Below, piece after piece: positions 19,308 through 27,163 of a stretch of DNA of 45,863 nt. The first letter of the stretch is position 1, and the number at the start of each line of letters is the position of its first letter. This DNA is from Lachnospiraceae bacterium UBA7784 (lineage in GTDB: Bacteria; Bacillota; Clostridia; Lachnospirales; Lachnospiraceae), in the NCBI GenBank assembly GCA_002480925.1, contig DLDA01000026.1:10596-56458 (forward strand), written 5' to 3'. The notes under the pieces are model-generated. The model made no database searches. It worked only from the letters and a program-made list of their open reading frames with translations, and was not told the DNA's origin. The translations under genes and the position numbers were made by a program.

Positions 19308-20237
19308 ATGGGATTTTTTCAGAAACTAAAGGATGGACTCTTTAAGACCAGAAGCACCTTTGTAGCTGACATGGATGCAGTCTTCATGGGACATGAAAGG
19401 CTTGACGATGACTTCTATGAGGATCTGGAGGAGACTCTTATAATGGGAGATATAGGAGTAAAGACCACAGAGGAGATAATCGACCAGCTGAAGACCGCCG
19501 CAAAGAAGGAGCATATCAAAAAGCCAGGACCCTTAAGAGAATACTTCGTCCAGTATGTAAAGGAGCAGATGGCTCTTCCTGAGGATGCCTATCATTTCAC
19601 AGAGGTGACATCTGTCGTATTCGTGATTGGAGTAAACGGAGTAGGAAAGACCACCACTATAGGAAAGATAGCCTCAAAGCTCCATGATCAGGGCAAAAAG
19701 GTAGTCATAGCCGCAGCCGATACCTTCCGGGCAGCGGCAAAGGAGCAGCTTGCTGTCTGGTCAGACCGGGCCGGAGCAGAGATAATAGGAGCAGGTGAGG
19801 GGGCTGATCCCTCGTCTGTCGTCTATGACGCTATAGCAGCTGCAAAGGCCAGACATGCCGACTGTCTTCTTATTGACACGGCAGGACGACTTAATAATAA
19901 AAAGAACCTGATGGACGAGCTGGCAAAGATGAACCGTATAATAGATTCAAGGTTTCCTGAGGCCTTCCGGGAGACTCTTGTGGTAGTTGATGCGACAACA
20001 GGACAGAACGCCCTTCACCAGGCAGAGGATTTCTCTGAGGTAGCCGACGTCACAGGCATAGTCCTTACCAAGATGGACGGGACCGCAAAGGGCGGTATCG
20101 CTATAGCGATAGCTACAGAGCTTCATATACCTGTTAAGTATATAGGAATAGGAGAGAAGGTAGAGGATCTGGAGAGATTTGATGCGGAGCAGTTCGCCAA
20201 GGCCCTATTTGAGCTTTCGGGAGAAGACGATTCTTGA
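19308..20237 (+). CDS. ftsY: Signal recognition particle receptor FtsY
   Basis: FtsY docks SRP-bound ribosomes at the membrane. The 309-residue protein has a short basic N-terminus (MGFFQKLKDGLFKTR) instead of the long acidic domain of E. coli, as in most Firmicutes. The helical N domain covers ~10-90. The GTPase motifs are GVNGVGKTTT (108-117), AADTFRAAAKEQL, LIDTAGRL and LTKMDGTAKGG. AAGGAG precedes the ATG. The TGA stop lies within the -35 hexamer of the ilvA promoter. Confidence 0.97.
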   Translation: MGFFQKLKDGLFKTRSTFVADMDAVFMGHERLDDDFYEDLEETLIMGDIGVKTTEEIIDQLKTAAKKEHIKKPGPLREYFVQYVKEQMALPEDAYHFTEVTSVVFVIGVNGVGKTTTIGKIASKLHDQGKKVVIAAADTFRAAAKEQLAVWSDRAGAEIIGAGEGADPSSVVYDAIAAAKARHADCLLIDTAGRLNNKKNLMDELAKMNRIIDSRFPEAFRETLVVVDATTGQNALHQAEDFSEVADVTGIVLTKMDGTAKGGIAIAIATELHIPVKYIGIGEKVEDLERFDAEQFAKALFELSGEDDS

Positions 20238-20262
20238 ATTTTTAAAAAAACTGGTTTAAAAT
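20234..20262 (+). promoter_or_regulatory. Promoter for ilvA, overlapping the ftsY stop
   Basis: TTGAAT (containing the ftsY TGA), a 17-base spacer and TAAAAT. Just downstream, CACAT and ATGTG face each other across TG (20266-20277), near the likely transcription start; this could be an operator. Confidence 0.75.
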
Positions 20263-20300
20263 ACGCACATTGATGTGTTTTTATAAGGAGAAAAAAGATT

Positions 20301-21512
20301 ATGCTGACAAGAGAAGATTTCGATGAAGCCTATAATGTAGTCCATCAGGTGACGCTTGAGACGAAGCTGGTTTACAGTGACTACTTCAGTCAGGTCACAG
20401 GTAACAGGATCTATCTGAAGCCTGAGAACCTGCAGAGGACAGGAGCCTATAAGGTAAGAGGAGCCTACTACAAGATCTCGACTCTTTCCGAGGAGGAGAG
20501 AAAGAAGGGCCTTATCACAGCATCAGCCGGAAATCATGCCCAGGGAGTGGCTTATGCCGCAAAGCATTTCGGCTGCAAGGCCGTCATCGTAATGCCTACC
20601 ACCACACCTCTTATCAAGGTAAACAGGACCAAGAGCTACGGGGCAGAGGTAGTCCTGCATGGAGATGTCTATGATGACGCCTGCGACTATGCGCTTAAGC
20701 TTGCTAAGGAAAACGGCTATACCTTCATCCATCCGTTTGATGATCCGGTAGTGGCTACAGGACAGGGTACAATAGCAATGGAGATCATAAAGGAGCTTCC
20801 TCTTGTCGATGTGATCCTTGTCCCGATCGGAGGAGGCGGGCTTGCGACAGGAGTTTCCACATTAGCGAAACTTATAAATCCAAAGATAAAGGTGATAGGA
20901 GTTGAGCCGGCAGGAGCTAACTGCATGCAGGTCTCACTTAAAAACGGTGAGGTCACGACGCTTGATCATGTAAATACCATTGCCGACGGAACCGCAGTAA
21001 AGACTCCGGGAGAGCATATCTTCCCTTATATCAAGAAGAATATTGACGATATACTGACAGTTACAGATGATCAGCTGATCGTTGCCTTCCTCGATATGGT
21101 GGAAAATCACAAGATGATAGTAGAGAACTCAGGTCTTCTCTCAGTCGCTGCAGCCAGACAGCTTAAATGCAGGAATAAAAACGTAGCCTGCATATTATCA
21201 GGCGGCAATATGGATATAATTACCATGTCCTCAGTAGTCCAGCAGGGACTTATAATGAGAGATCGGATCTTTACAGTATCCGTACTGCTTCCGGACAAGC
21301 CGGGAGAGCTTGCTGCAGTAGCAGATACCATTGCTAAGGAACAGGGAAATGTAATAAAGCTCGAGCACAATCAGTTCGTTGCTGTAAACCGCAGCGCACA
21401 GGTGGAGCTTAGGATCACACTTGAGGCCTTTGGCAGCGACCACAAGAATCAGATAATGGACGCCCTTGAGAAGGGCGGCTACCAGCCAAAGATAGTAAGG
21501 ACAGTATTGTAA
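20301..21512 (+). CDS. ilvA: Threonine ammonia-lyase (threonine dehydratase) with C-terminal ACT domain
   Basis: This PLP enzyme deaminates threonine to 2-oxobutyrate, the entry to isoleucine synthesis. The 403-residue form has a catalytic domain (1-~320) with the PLP lysine in GAYKVRGAYYK (Lys51), the phosphate-binding loop PIGGGGLATG and the late LSGGNMD. A single ACT-like domain follows (~325-403, SVLLPDKPGELAAVADT). This architecture matches the clostridial and TdcB-plus-ACT type rather than the long E. coli IlvA, so allosteric control may differ. AAGGAG lies upstream of the ATG. The topoisomerase B gene starts two bases after its stop, so the two are probably cotranscribed. Confidence 0.95.
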   Translation: MLTREDFDEAYNVVHQVTLETKLVYSDYFSQVTGNRIYLKPENLQRTGAYKVRGAYYKISTLSEEERKKGLITASAGNHAQGVAYAAKHFGCKAVIVMPTTTPLIKVNRTKSYGAEVVLHGDVYDDACDYALKLAKENGYTFIHPFDDPVVATGQGTIAMEIIKELPLVDVILVPIGGGGLATGVSTLAKLINPKIKVIGVEPAGANCMQVSLKNGEVTTLDHVNTIADGTAVKTPGEHIFPYIKKNIDDILTVTDDQLIVAFLDMVENHKMIVENSGLLSVAAARQLKCRNKNVACILSGGNMDIITMSSVVQQGLIMRDRIFTVSVLLPDKPGELAAVADTIAKEQGNVIKLEHNQFVAVNRSAQVELRITLEAFGSDHKNQIMDALEKGGYQPKIVRTVL

Positions 21513-21514
21513 TA

Positions 21515-23440
21515 ATGGCAAAAAAGAAGGAAGAATACGGCGCAGACAGTATAGCGGTCCTCGAGGGACTAGAGGCAGTAAGAGTCCGTCCGGGAATGTA
21601 CATAGGCTCTACTACCCGCAAGGGCTTAAACCACATGATCTACGAGATAGTGGATAATTCAGTGGACGAGCATCTGGCGGGATACTGCGATACTATCCAT
21701 GTCACCTTGAATGCGGACGGCTCATGCACGGTAGAGGATAACGGACGAGGTATACCCGTAGGTATGCATGCCAAGGGAGTCTCGGCAGAGAGAGTCGTGC
21801 TTACGACTCTTCATGCAGGAGGAAAGTTCGACCATTCTGTCTACAAGACCTCCGGCGGGCTTCACGGAGTAGGCTCCTCTGTCGTAAATGCACTTTCGCA
21901 ATGGATGGACGTCAGGATAAAAAGAGACGGACATATCTATCACGACAGATACGAGAAGGGAAAGCCGGTCGAAAAGCTTGATGCAGGCCTCCTTCCTGTG
22001 ATAGGGGACACAAAGGAGACAGGAACGACCATCACATTTCTTCCTGATCCGACTATCTTTGAAAAGACCAGGTTCAAGGAGGATGAGATAAAGAACCGCC
22101 TGCACGAGACTGCATATCTGAATCCGGACCTTACCATAATCTATGATGATGACAGGACCGATGAAAATGAGCATTTCGTCTACCATGAGCCTGACGGTCT
22201 TTCCGGCTTCATAAGGGATCTTAATGTAAATAGTGAGCCGGTTACAGATATTGTGACCTTAAGCGGTGAAAGTGAAGGCATAAAGGTAGATGTGGCCTTC
22301 CAGTTCGTAAATGAATTCCATGAGAACATAATGGGCTTCTGCAACAATATCTACAATGCGGAGGGCGGTACCCATATCACGGGCTTCAAGACTATATTTA
22401 CGACTATCATAAATTCCTATGCCAGAACCCTTGGTATACTTAAGGATAAGGATCCGAACTTTACCGGTGCTGATGTAAGAAACGGTATCACAGCAGTCAT
22501 TTCCATAAAGCACCCTGATCCCCGTTTCGAGGGACAGACCAAGACCAAGCTTGACAACCAGGATGCAGCGAAGGCAGTTTCATCTGTCGTAAATGAAAGG
22601 CTTGTCCTCTATTTTGACAGAAATGTCGATACCTTAAAGGCTGTTATAGAATGTGCCCAGAAGGCTGCAAAGATCAGAAAGACCGAGGAAAAGGCAAAGA
22701 CCAACCTGCTTACAAAGCAGAAATACTCGTTTGATTCAAACGGAAAGCTTGCCAACTGCGAGAGCCGGGATCCGTCAAAATGCGAGATCTTCATAGTAGA
22801 GGGAGATTCTGCCGGAGGCTCTGCAAAGACTGCAAGGAACAGGATGTATCAGGCCATCCTGCCTATCCGCGGAAAGATTCTTAATGTGGAGAAGGCTTCT
22901 ATAGACAAGGTCCTTGCCAACGCCGAGATAAAGACCATGATAAATGCCTTTGGCTGCGGATTCTCAGAGGGCTACGGCAATGATTTCGATATTACCAAGC
23001 TTCGCTATGACAAGATAATCATAATGGCTGATGCCGATGTGGATGGAGCCCATATAGCGACCCTGCTTCTCACTCTTTTCTACAGATTCATGCCTGAGCT
23101 TATCTACGAGGGCCATGTTTTCATAGCCATGCCTCCTCTCTATAAGGCCATGCCAAAGAAAGGGAAGGAGGAGTATCTCTACGACGACAGGGCACTTGCT
23201 GAATACAGAAGGAAGCACAAGGGTGCCTTTACTCTTCAGAGATACAAGGGACTCGGAGAGATGGACGCTTCCCAGCTATGGGAGACGACCCTTGACCCGG
23301 AGCACAGGAAGCTACGTATGGTAGAGATAGAGGACGGCCGTATGGCAAGCGATGTAACAGAGATGCTTATGGGAAATGACGTCGAGCCAAGACGGGTGTT
23401 TATACATAAGCATGCGAGAGAAGCAGAGCTGGATGTTTAG
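21515..23440 (+). CDS. Type IIA DNA topoisomerase, ATPase subunit (ParE/GyrB)
   Basis: This 641-residue subunit supplies ATP-driven strand passage to a heterotetrameric type II topoisomerase. The GHKL ATPase domain shows VRPGMYIGST, EIVDNSVDEHLAGY, VEDNGRGIPV and SGGLHGVGSSVVNALS. The transducer follows, then the TOPRIM parts EGDSAGGSAK and IIMADADVDGAH, and the C-terminal QRYKGLGEMDASQLWETT. GyrB and ParE are hard to tell apart by eye; the partner at 23663 lacks a GyrA box, which favours topoisomerase IV (ParE). Its position after ilvA and away from recF and the origin also argues against the main gyrase copy. Confidence 0.93.
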   Translation: MAKKKEEYGADSIAVLEGLEAVRVRPGMYIGSTTRKGLNHMIYEIVDNSVDEHLAGYCDTIHVTLNADGSCTVEDNGRGIPVGMHAKGVSAERVVLTTLHAGGKFDHSVYKTSGGLHGVGSSVVNALSQWMDVRIKRDGHIYHDRYEKGKPVEKLDAGLLPVIGDTKETGTTITFLPDPTIFEKTRFKEDEIKNRLHETAYLNPDLTIIYDDDRTDENEHFVYHEPDGLSGFIRDLNVNSEPVTDIVTLSGESEGIKVDVAFQFVNEFHENIMGFCNNIYNAEGGTHITGFKTIFTTIINSYARTLGILKDKDPNFTGADVRNGITAVISIKHPDPRFEGQTKTKLDNQDAAKAVSSVVNERLVLYFDRNVDTLKAVIECAQKAAKIRKTEEKAKTNLLTKQKYSFDSNGKLANCESRDPSKCEIFIVEGDSAGGSAKTARNRMYQAILPIRGKILNVEKASIDKVLANAEIKTMINAFGCGFSEGYGNDFDITKLRYDKIIIMADADVDGAHIATLLLTLFYRFMPELIYEGHVFIAMPPLYKAMPKKGKEEYLYDDRALAEYRRKHKGAFTLQRYKGLGEMDASQLWETTLDPEHRKLRMVEIEDGRMASDVTEMLMGNDVEPRRVFIHKHAREAELDV

Positions 23441-23650
23441 GTGAGAGGTGAGAGGTAAGAGGTGAGAGGTGAGAGGTGTGAGGTGATAGGTTAGAGGTAT
23501 AAGAATTTTGACCCTCAGATCTAAGCCCTCGGACCTCGCACCTCGGACCTCAGACCTAAGGCCTCAGACCTCGCACCTCGGACCTCAGACCTAGGGCCTC
23601 AGACCTCGCACCTCGGACCTCAGACCTAAGGCCTCAGCCCTCACACCTCA
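23440..23650. repeat. Heptamer repeat arrays in opposite orientation between the two topoisomerase genes
   Basis: From the stop of the B-subunit gene to about 23499 the sequence is a run of variant GAGGTGA heptamers (eight or so). After a short spacer (aagaattttg) the complementary type takes over, ACCTCNN and variants, up to ~23650. Within this second half a 35-bp unit of five heptamers is repeated three times (23533-23567, 23568-23602, 23603-23637), with only one base change in copy 2. The left half can pair with the right half in RNA. The AAGGAG ribosome site of the next gene follows at once. Confidence 0.9.
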
Positions 23651-23662
23651 TAAGGAGATAAC

Positions 23663-25867
23663 ATGCCACAAGAAATGATCCACTCGGAATATTCTGAGAT
23701 CATGGAAAAATCATATATTGACTACGCAATGAGTGTCATAGTTCAGAGGGCCCTGCCCGATGTGCGTGACGGTCTGAAGCCGGTACAGAGGCGAACCCTC
23801 TACGATATGCATGAGCTGGGCATCAGATATAACGGCCCATACAGGAAGAGCGCCCGTATAGTCGGCGATACCATGGGTAAGTATCACCCTCATGGCGATT
23901 CGTCTATCTATGATGCTCTTGTCGTGATGAGTCAGGACTTCAAGAAGGAGCTGCCCTTAGTCGACGGCCACGGCAACTTCGGCTCCATAGAGGGAGACGG
24001 AGCTGCAGCCATGCGATACACGGAGGCAAGGCTCTCAAAAGTTACCCAGGAGGTCTTTCTTTCTGATCTCGACAAGGATGTGGTAGACTTCGTACCAAAC
24101 TTCGACGAGACTGAAAAGGAGCCGTCTGTCCTTCCTGTCCGTATACCAAATATCCTGATAAACGGAGCCGAGGGAATAGCAGTAGGGATGGCTACATCCA
24201 TCCCAACCCATAATCCGGGAGAGGTCATAGACCTGTGTATAAACTATATGAAAAACCCTGACATGTCTACAGAACAGGCCATGAGGTTTGTCAAAGGACC
24301 GGATTTCCCGACAGGTGGCATAGTCACAAACAAGGACGATCTCCTTTCTATTTATTCGACTGGACAGGGAAGGATAAAGCTCCGCGGAAGAGTAGTCACA
24401 GAGCCTGGAAAGGCCGGACACACAAAGGTGGTCGTGACCGAGATACCATATACCATGATAGGAGCCGGAATAGGAAAGTTCCTGTCAGATGTGGCTGCTC
24501 TCCAGGAGAACCATCTGACAAACGATATCTCTGATATATCAAACCAGTCCTCCAAGGAGGGCATAAGGATAGTCATAGACCTGAAGAGGGGAGCCGATGT
24601 AGAAAATTTCATCAACCTCCTTTACAAGAAGACCAAGCTCGAGGACACCTTCGGAGTGAATATGCTCTGTGTCTGCGACGGGCGTCCTGAGACCCTTGGA
24701 CTGATCCCTCTTATCAGGCATCATGTGGACTTCCGCTATGAGCTATGCAGGAGAAAGTATACTACCCTTCTCAACAAGGAAAGAGAAAAGAAGGAGATCC
24801 AGGAGGGACTTATAAAGGCCTGCGACTGCATTGACCTCATTATTGAGATTCTTCGCGGCAGCAAGGACAGGAAGATGGCCTGCAACTGTCTGGTAAACGG
24901 AGTGACCGATGGCATCAGCTTCAAGTCAGAGAGATCAAGGAAGGCAGCGGCTACTCTTCTTTTCACAGAAAAGCAGGCGGACGCTATACTTGACATGAAG
25001 CTCTATCGTCTGATTGGACTTGAGATAGAGGCCCTTCGAGGAGACTATGAGAAGACCCTCAAGAATATCTCGACTTATTCTGATATCCTTACGAACCGCA
25101 CATCGATGACTAAGGTAATAATAGACGACCTTAAGAGTCTCAAAAAGGAATATTCGATCGAGAGAAGGACTACTATCGACAATGTAGCTGAGGCTGTAGT
25201 AAGAGAGAAGCCTGTAGAGGAGATAGATCAGGTAGTCCTTATAGACAGATTCGGATACGCCAGAGGAATAGATATGGCCACATACGAGAGAAACAAGGAG
25301 GCGGCCATAAACGAAAGCCGTCGGGTCATTTTCTGCAAGAATACAGACAGGCTTGTCATATTTACTGACAGTGGAAAGGCTCATACCATAAAGGTCCTTG
25401 ATCTGCCAATGGGAAAGTTCCGTGACAAGGGAGAGCCTGTCGATAACGTAAGTAATTATGATGGTACAAAGGAAAGAGGGGTTTTTGTCGCACCACTTTC
25501 TGAAATCATAGAAAAAGAGGTGTATTTTGTCACCAAAAGGGGTATGATAAAGAAGACAGGTGGAGATGAATTCGAGACGACGAGGAAGACTATTGCTGCG
25601 ACAAAGCTCAAGGAACATGATAGTCTTGTAGCAGCAGGCTTTGCAGAGAAGAGATCCTCTGTACTTATCAGGACGGATAAGGGATACAGACTGCGGATAG
25701 AGTGCAGCGATATAGCCTCGATGCACAAGACATCTGTAGGAAACTGCGGGATAAAGCTCCATAAGGAGGATTTCGTAGAGGAGGCCCTTAACTATGATGA
25801 TACGAGCGATCAGCTTGCAGGTATCGATCCGGGAAGACCCGGGAGCTATGGAAGTAGAAAAAGGTGA
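23663..25867 (+). CDS. Type IIA DNA topoisomerase, breakage-reunion subunit (ParC/GyrA-like, no GyrA box)
   Basis: This 734-residue subunit cuts and rejoins DNA through Tyr119 in AAAMRYTEARL. The quinolone-determining region is YHPHGDSSIYDALVVM (Ser80 and Asp84 at the usual positions). The winged-helix, tower and coiled-coil regions are followed by a shortened C-terminal domain of about four beta-blades (DRFGYARG, LVIFTDSGKAH, VYFVTKRGMIKK, VLIRTDKGYRLR). The GyrA box (QRRGGKG type) is missing from the first blade (TYERNKEAAINE instead), so DNA wrapping like gyrase is unlikely and a decatenase role is favoured. AAGGAG lies six bases upstream of the ATG. Confidence 0.93.
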   Translation: MPQEMIHSEYSEIMEKSYIDYAMSVIVQRALPDVRDGLKPVQRRTLYDMHELGIRYNGPYRKSARIVGDTMGKYHPHGDSSIYDALVVMSQDFKKELPLVDGHGNFGSIEGDGAAAMRYTEARLSKVTQEVFLSDLDKDVVDFVPNFDETEKEPSVLPVRIPNILINGAEGIAVGMATSIPTHNPGEVIDLCINYMKNPDMSTEQAMRFVKGPDFPTGGIVTNKDDLLSIYSTGQGRIKLRGRVVTEPGKAGHTKVVVTEIPYTMIGAGIGKFLSDVAALQENHLTNDISDISNQSSKEGIRIVIDLKRGADVENFINLLYKKTKLEDTFGVNMLCVCDGRPETLGLIPLIRHHVDFRYELCRRKYTTLLNKEREKKEIQEGLIKACDCIDLIIEILRGSKDRKMACNCLVNGVTDGISFKSERSRKAAATLLFTEKQADAILDMKLYRLIGLEIEALRGDYEKTLKNISTYSDILTNRTSMTKVIIDDLKSLKKEYSIERRTTIDNVAEAVVREKPVEEIDQVVLIDRFGYARGIDMATYERNKEAAINESRRVIFCKNTDRLVIFTDSGKAHTIKVLDLPMGKFRDKGEPVDNVSNYDGTKERGVFVAPLSEIIEKEVYFVTKRGMIKKTGGDEFETTRKTIAATKLKEHDSLVAAGFAEKRSSVLIRTDKGYRLRIECSDIASMHKTSVGNCGIKLHKEDFVEEALNYDDTSDQLAGIDPGRPGSYGSRKR

Positions 25868-25872
25868 CGTTT

Positions 25873-26673
25873 ATGAGAAGAGCTATCAGTAAAAACTATA
25901 CCGCGATGATGGCAGTAGTAGTACTTTCAGTGCTCCTTGTGATTTCAGGAGCAATTCTTTGTGCTTTTCCTTCATTTCCGGTCGCGGGATTTCTCTATGT
26001 GATAAGCGGCTTTTCTATAGTCGGCGGAGTTTGGCTTATCCTGCGTTTCTTCATGAAGGAGGAGTACAGGGCGGTTTCAAACTACGACTTTTCACTTGGG
26101 GTCCTGCTGGTTACAGCCGGAGTTCTTCTTATAATAACGGGTAAGAGTCTGGTACCGTATTTCATCTATGTGACAGCAGTGCTTCTGATTCTTCTGGGAG
26201 TTGTCACGCTGCAGTTTTTTCTCCAGTGCGCATTTATGAGAGGACCGTTTTCTGCGATAATAAATTTCTTGATAGCAGGCGCTGTTATGGCCCTAGGTAT
26301 CTGTATCTTTATAGAGGATCAGGGGATAATAATAAAAAACATCCGTCTAATAAATGCAGGCGTTATGGGATCTGGAATACTGGGAATACTTTCGCTTCTT
26401 ATGACCTATATCAGAAGCGTAAGATACGACCGTTTCCTTGAGCTATCAGCAGCCCGCAATAAGGAAGATGAGCCATATGTCGAGACCTATCTCGATGTGA
26501 AGAGATCCCGTGACAGAAACCTTGAGGATCAGCCATTTACGGTAAAGGATCTCCCGCCAGAACCCAATCCGGGAAGACCCTGGAATGAGGCCGAAAGCAC
26601 AGAGACGAGGACGAGCGAAGCGAAGTCAGAGTCCTGTGCGAGGCCGTCCTCTGAGATTGGTGAGAGCAAGTGA
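25873..26673 (+). CDS. Multi-pass membrane protein, DUF308/HdeD-like, with repeat-derived C-terminal tail
   Basis: The 266-residue protein has about six membrane helices in the first ~185 residues (GAILCAFPSFPVAGFLYVIS, GGVWLILRF, SLGVLLVTAGVLLIITG, FIYVTAVLLILLGVVTLQFF and two more), spaced like the DUF308/HdeD family; this assignment is tentative and the function is unknown. The tail after ~200 is hydrophilic, and its last 26 residues (ESTETRTSEAK onward) are encoded by a 73-bp repeat found again just downstream. The ATG at 25873 is preferred, with AAAGGTG upstream; a GTG at 25864 overlaps the previous stop. Confidence 0.75.
   Translation: MRRAISKNYTAMMAVVVLSVLLVISGAILCAFPSFPVAGFLYVISGFSIVGGVWLILRFFMKEEYRAVSNYDFSLGVLLVTAGVLLIITGKSLVPYFIYVTAVLLILLGVVTLQFFLQCAFMRGPFSAIINFLIAGAVMALGICIFIEDQGIIIKNIRLINAGVMGSGILGILSLLMTYIRSVRYDRFLELSAARNKEDEPYVETYLDVKRSRDRNLEDQPFTVKDLPPEPNPGRPWNEAESTETRTSEAKSESCARPSSEIGESK
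26592..26664 (+). repeat. 73-bp direct repeat, copy 1 (inside the membrane protein gene)
   Basis: Begins cgaaagcacagagacgagga and ends ctgagattggtgag. It differs at four positions from copy 2 at 26710. It encodes the C-terminus of the membrane protein. GGAC and GCACAG near its start can pair with GTCCTGTGC later in the unit, and GAGGAC with GTCCTC. Confidence 0.9.
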
Positions 26674-26709
26674 AACGCAGCTCGAACCTAGCGAAGAGGA
26701 CATCCTTAG

Positions 26710-26782
26710 CGAAAGCACAGAGACGAGGACGAGCGAAGCGAAGCCCGAGTCCTGTGCGAGGCCATCCTCAGAGATTGGTGAG
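26710..26782 (+). repeat. 73-bp direct repeat, copy 2 (intergenic)
   Basis: The second copy lies 118 bp after copy 1 with no length difference and four mismatches, beyond the membrane protein stop. It is followed directly by a heptamer array. Confidence 0.9.
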
Positions 26783-26783
26783 A

Positions 26784-26823
26784 CTAACCCCTAACCCCTA
26801 ACTCCTAACCCCTAACCCCTACC
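26784..26823 (+). repeat. CTAACCC heptamer array
   Basis: Five tandem CTAACCC units (one is CTAACTC) and a partial sixth unit lie between the 73-bp repeat and a terminator. The period is seven bases, the same as in the array at 23440. Confidence 0.9.
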
Positions 26824-26826
26824 ATC

Positions 26827-26847
26827 GAGCCTTCGGGCTCTTTTTTT
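26827..26847 (+). terminator. Rho-independent terminator
   Basis: GAGCC-TTCG-GGCTC followed by seven T residues; it ends the ilvA-topoisomerase-membrane protein unit. Confidence 0.9.
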
Positions 26848-26871
26848 ATTGGAGATTCGAGTCCCTGAATC

Positions 26872-27042
26872 CTACCCCTTTCCTTCCATATTCGATAACG
26901 AATAAATTATCATCTGATTGATCAGTTCATTCCTGCTGACGTCTGCCTCCTGTGCCTTGGTGTCCACAATCTGCAATAGATCAGCGGGTATACGGAGAGA
27001 TATGACTTCCTTTTCGGGCTTACGAATTACAAATTTAGACAT
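26872..27042 (-). CDS. Small ribbon-helix-helix (Arc/CopG-like) DNA-binding protein
   Basis: A 56-residue gene on the minus strand. The translated order is a short basic N-terminus (MSKFVIRKPEKE), a strand (VISLRIP), helix 1 (ADLLQIVDTKAQEAD), a turn (VSRNE) and helix 2 (LINQMIIYSLSNM), the classic RHH fold of Arc and CopG repressors. AAAGGAG lies seven bases upstream of the ATG. It faces away from the capsule operon, whose promoter lies in the 120 bases between the two genes, so a role as its regulator, and of itself, is reasonable but inferred. No toxin gene is next to it, which argues against a toxin-antitoxin pair. Confidence 0.82.
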   Translation of the reverse strand: MSKFVIRKPEKEVISLRIPADLLQIVDTKAQEADVSRNELINQMIIYSLSNMEGKG

Positions 27043-27057
27043 TTTGAGCTCCTTTGC

Positions 27058-27086
27058 TTGACATTATATTTCAAAAACTATAGAAT
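27058..27086 (+). promoter_or_regulatory. Promoter for the capsule/EPS operon
   Basis: Consensus TTGACA, a 17-base spacer and TAGAAT. Transcription would start near 27093, about 70 bases before the TTG start of the phosphatase gene and at the edge of the inverted repeat at 27094. Confidence 0.85.
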
Positions 27087-27093
27087 AAATAGA

Positions 27094-27145
27094 TGTCAGA
27101 AATAGATATCACTTTTCGAATACGGAAACGATATCTGAGATGACA
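27094..27145. promoter_or_regulatory. Interrupted inverted repeat at the capsule promoter
   Basis: The outer arms TGTCA (27094) and TGACA (27141) and the inner arms AGATATC (27104) and GATATCT (27130) are arranged symmetrically around the transcribed leader. This is a candidate operator for the adjacent RHH protein, or an RNA hairpin just upstream of the ribosome site. Confidence 0.5.
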
Positions 27146-27163
27146 ATCACAAGGAGGTGCGCT

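Noticed and set aside
23440..23650. The regular repeats between the topoisomerase genes as a CRISPR array
   Set aside because: The period is 7 bases with no unique spacers, and no cas genes are nearby.
21515..25867. The topoisomerase pair as the main DNA gyrase
   Set aside because: The A subunit lacks the GyrA box and has a short C-terminal domain; topoisomerase IV is favoured, though the B subunit alone does not settle it.
26784..26823. CTAACCC repeats as a telomere or linear-replicon end
   Set aside because: They are internal, only five units long, and followed by an ordinary terminator and genes.
26872..27042. RHH gene as the antitoxin of a toxin-antitoxin pair
   Set aside because: No small partner gene lies beside it; the neighbours are a terminator and the capsule promoter.
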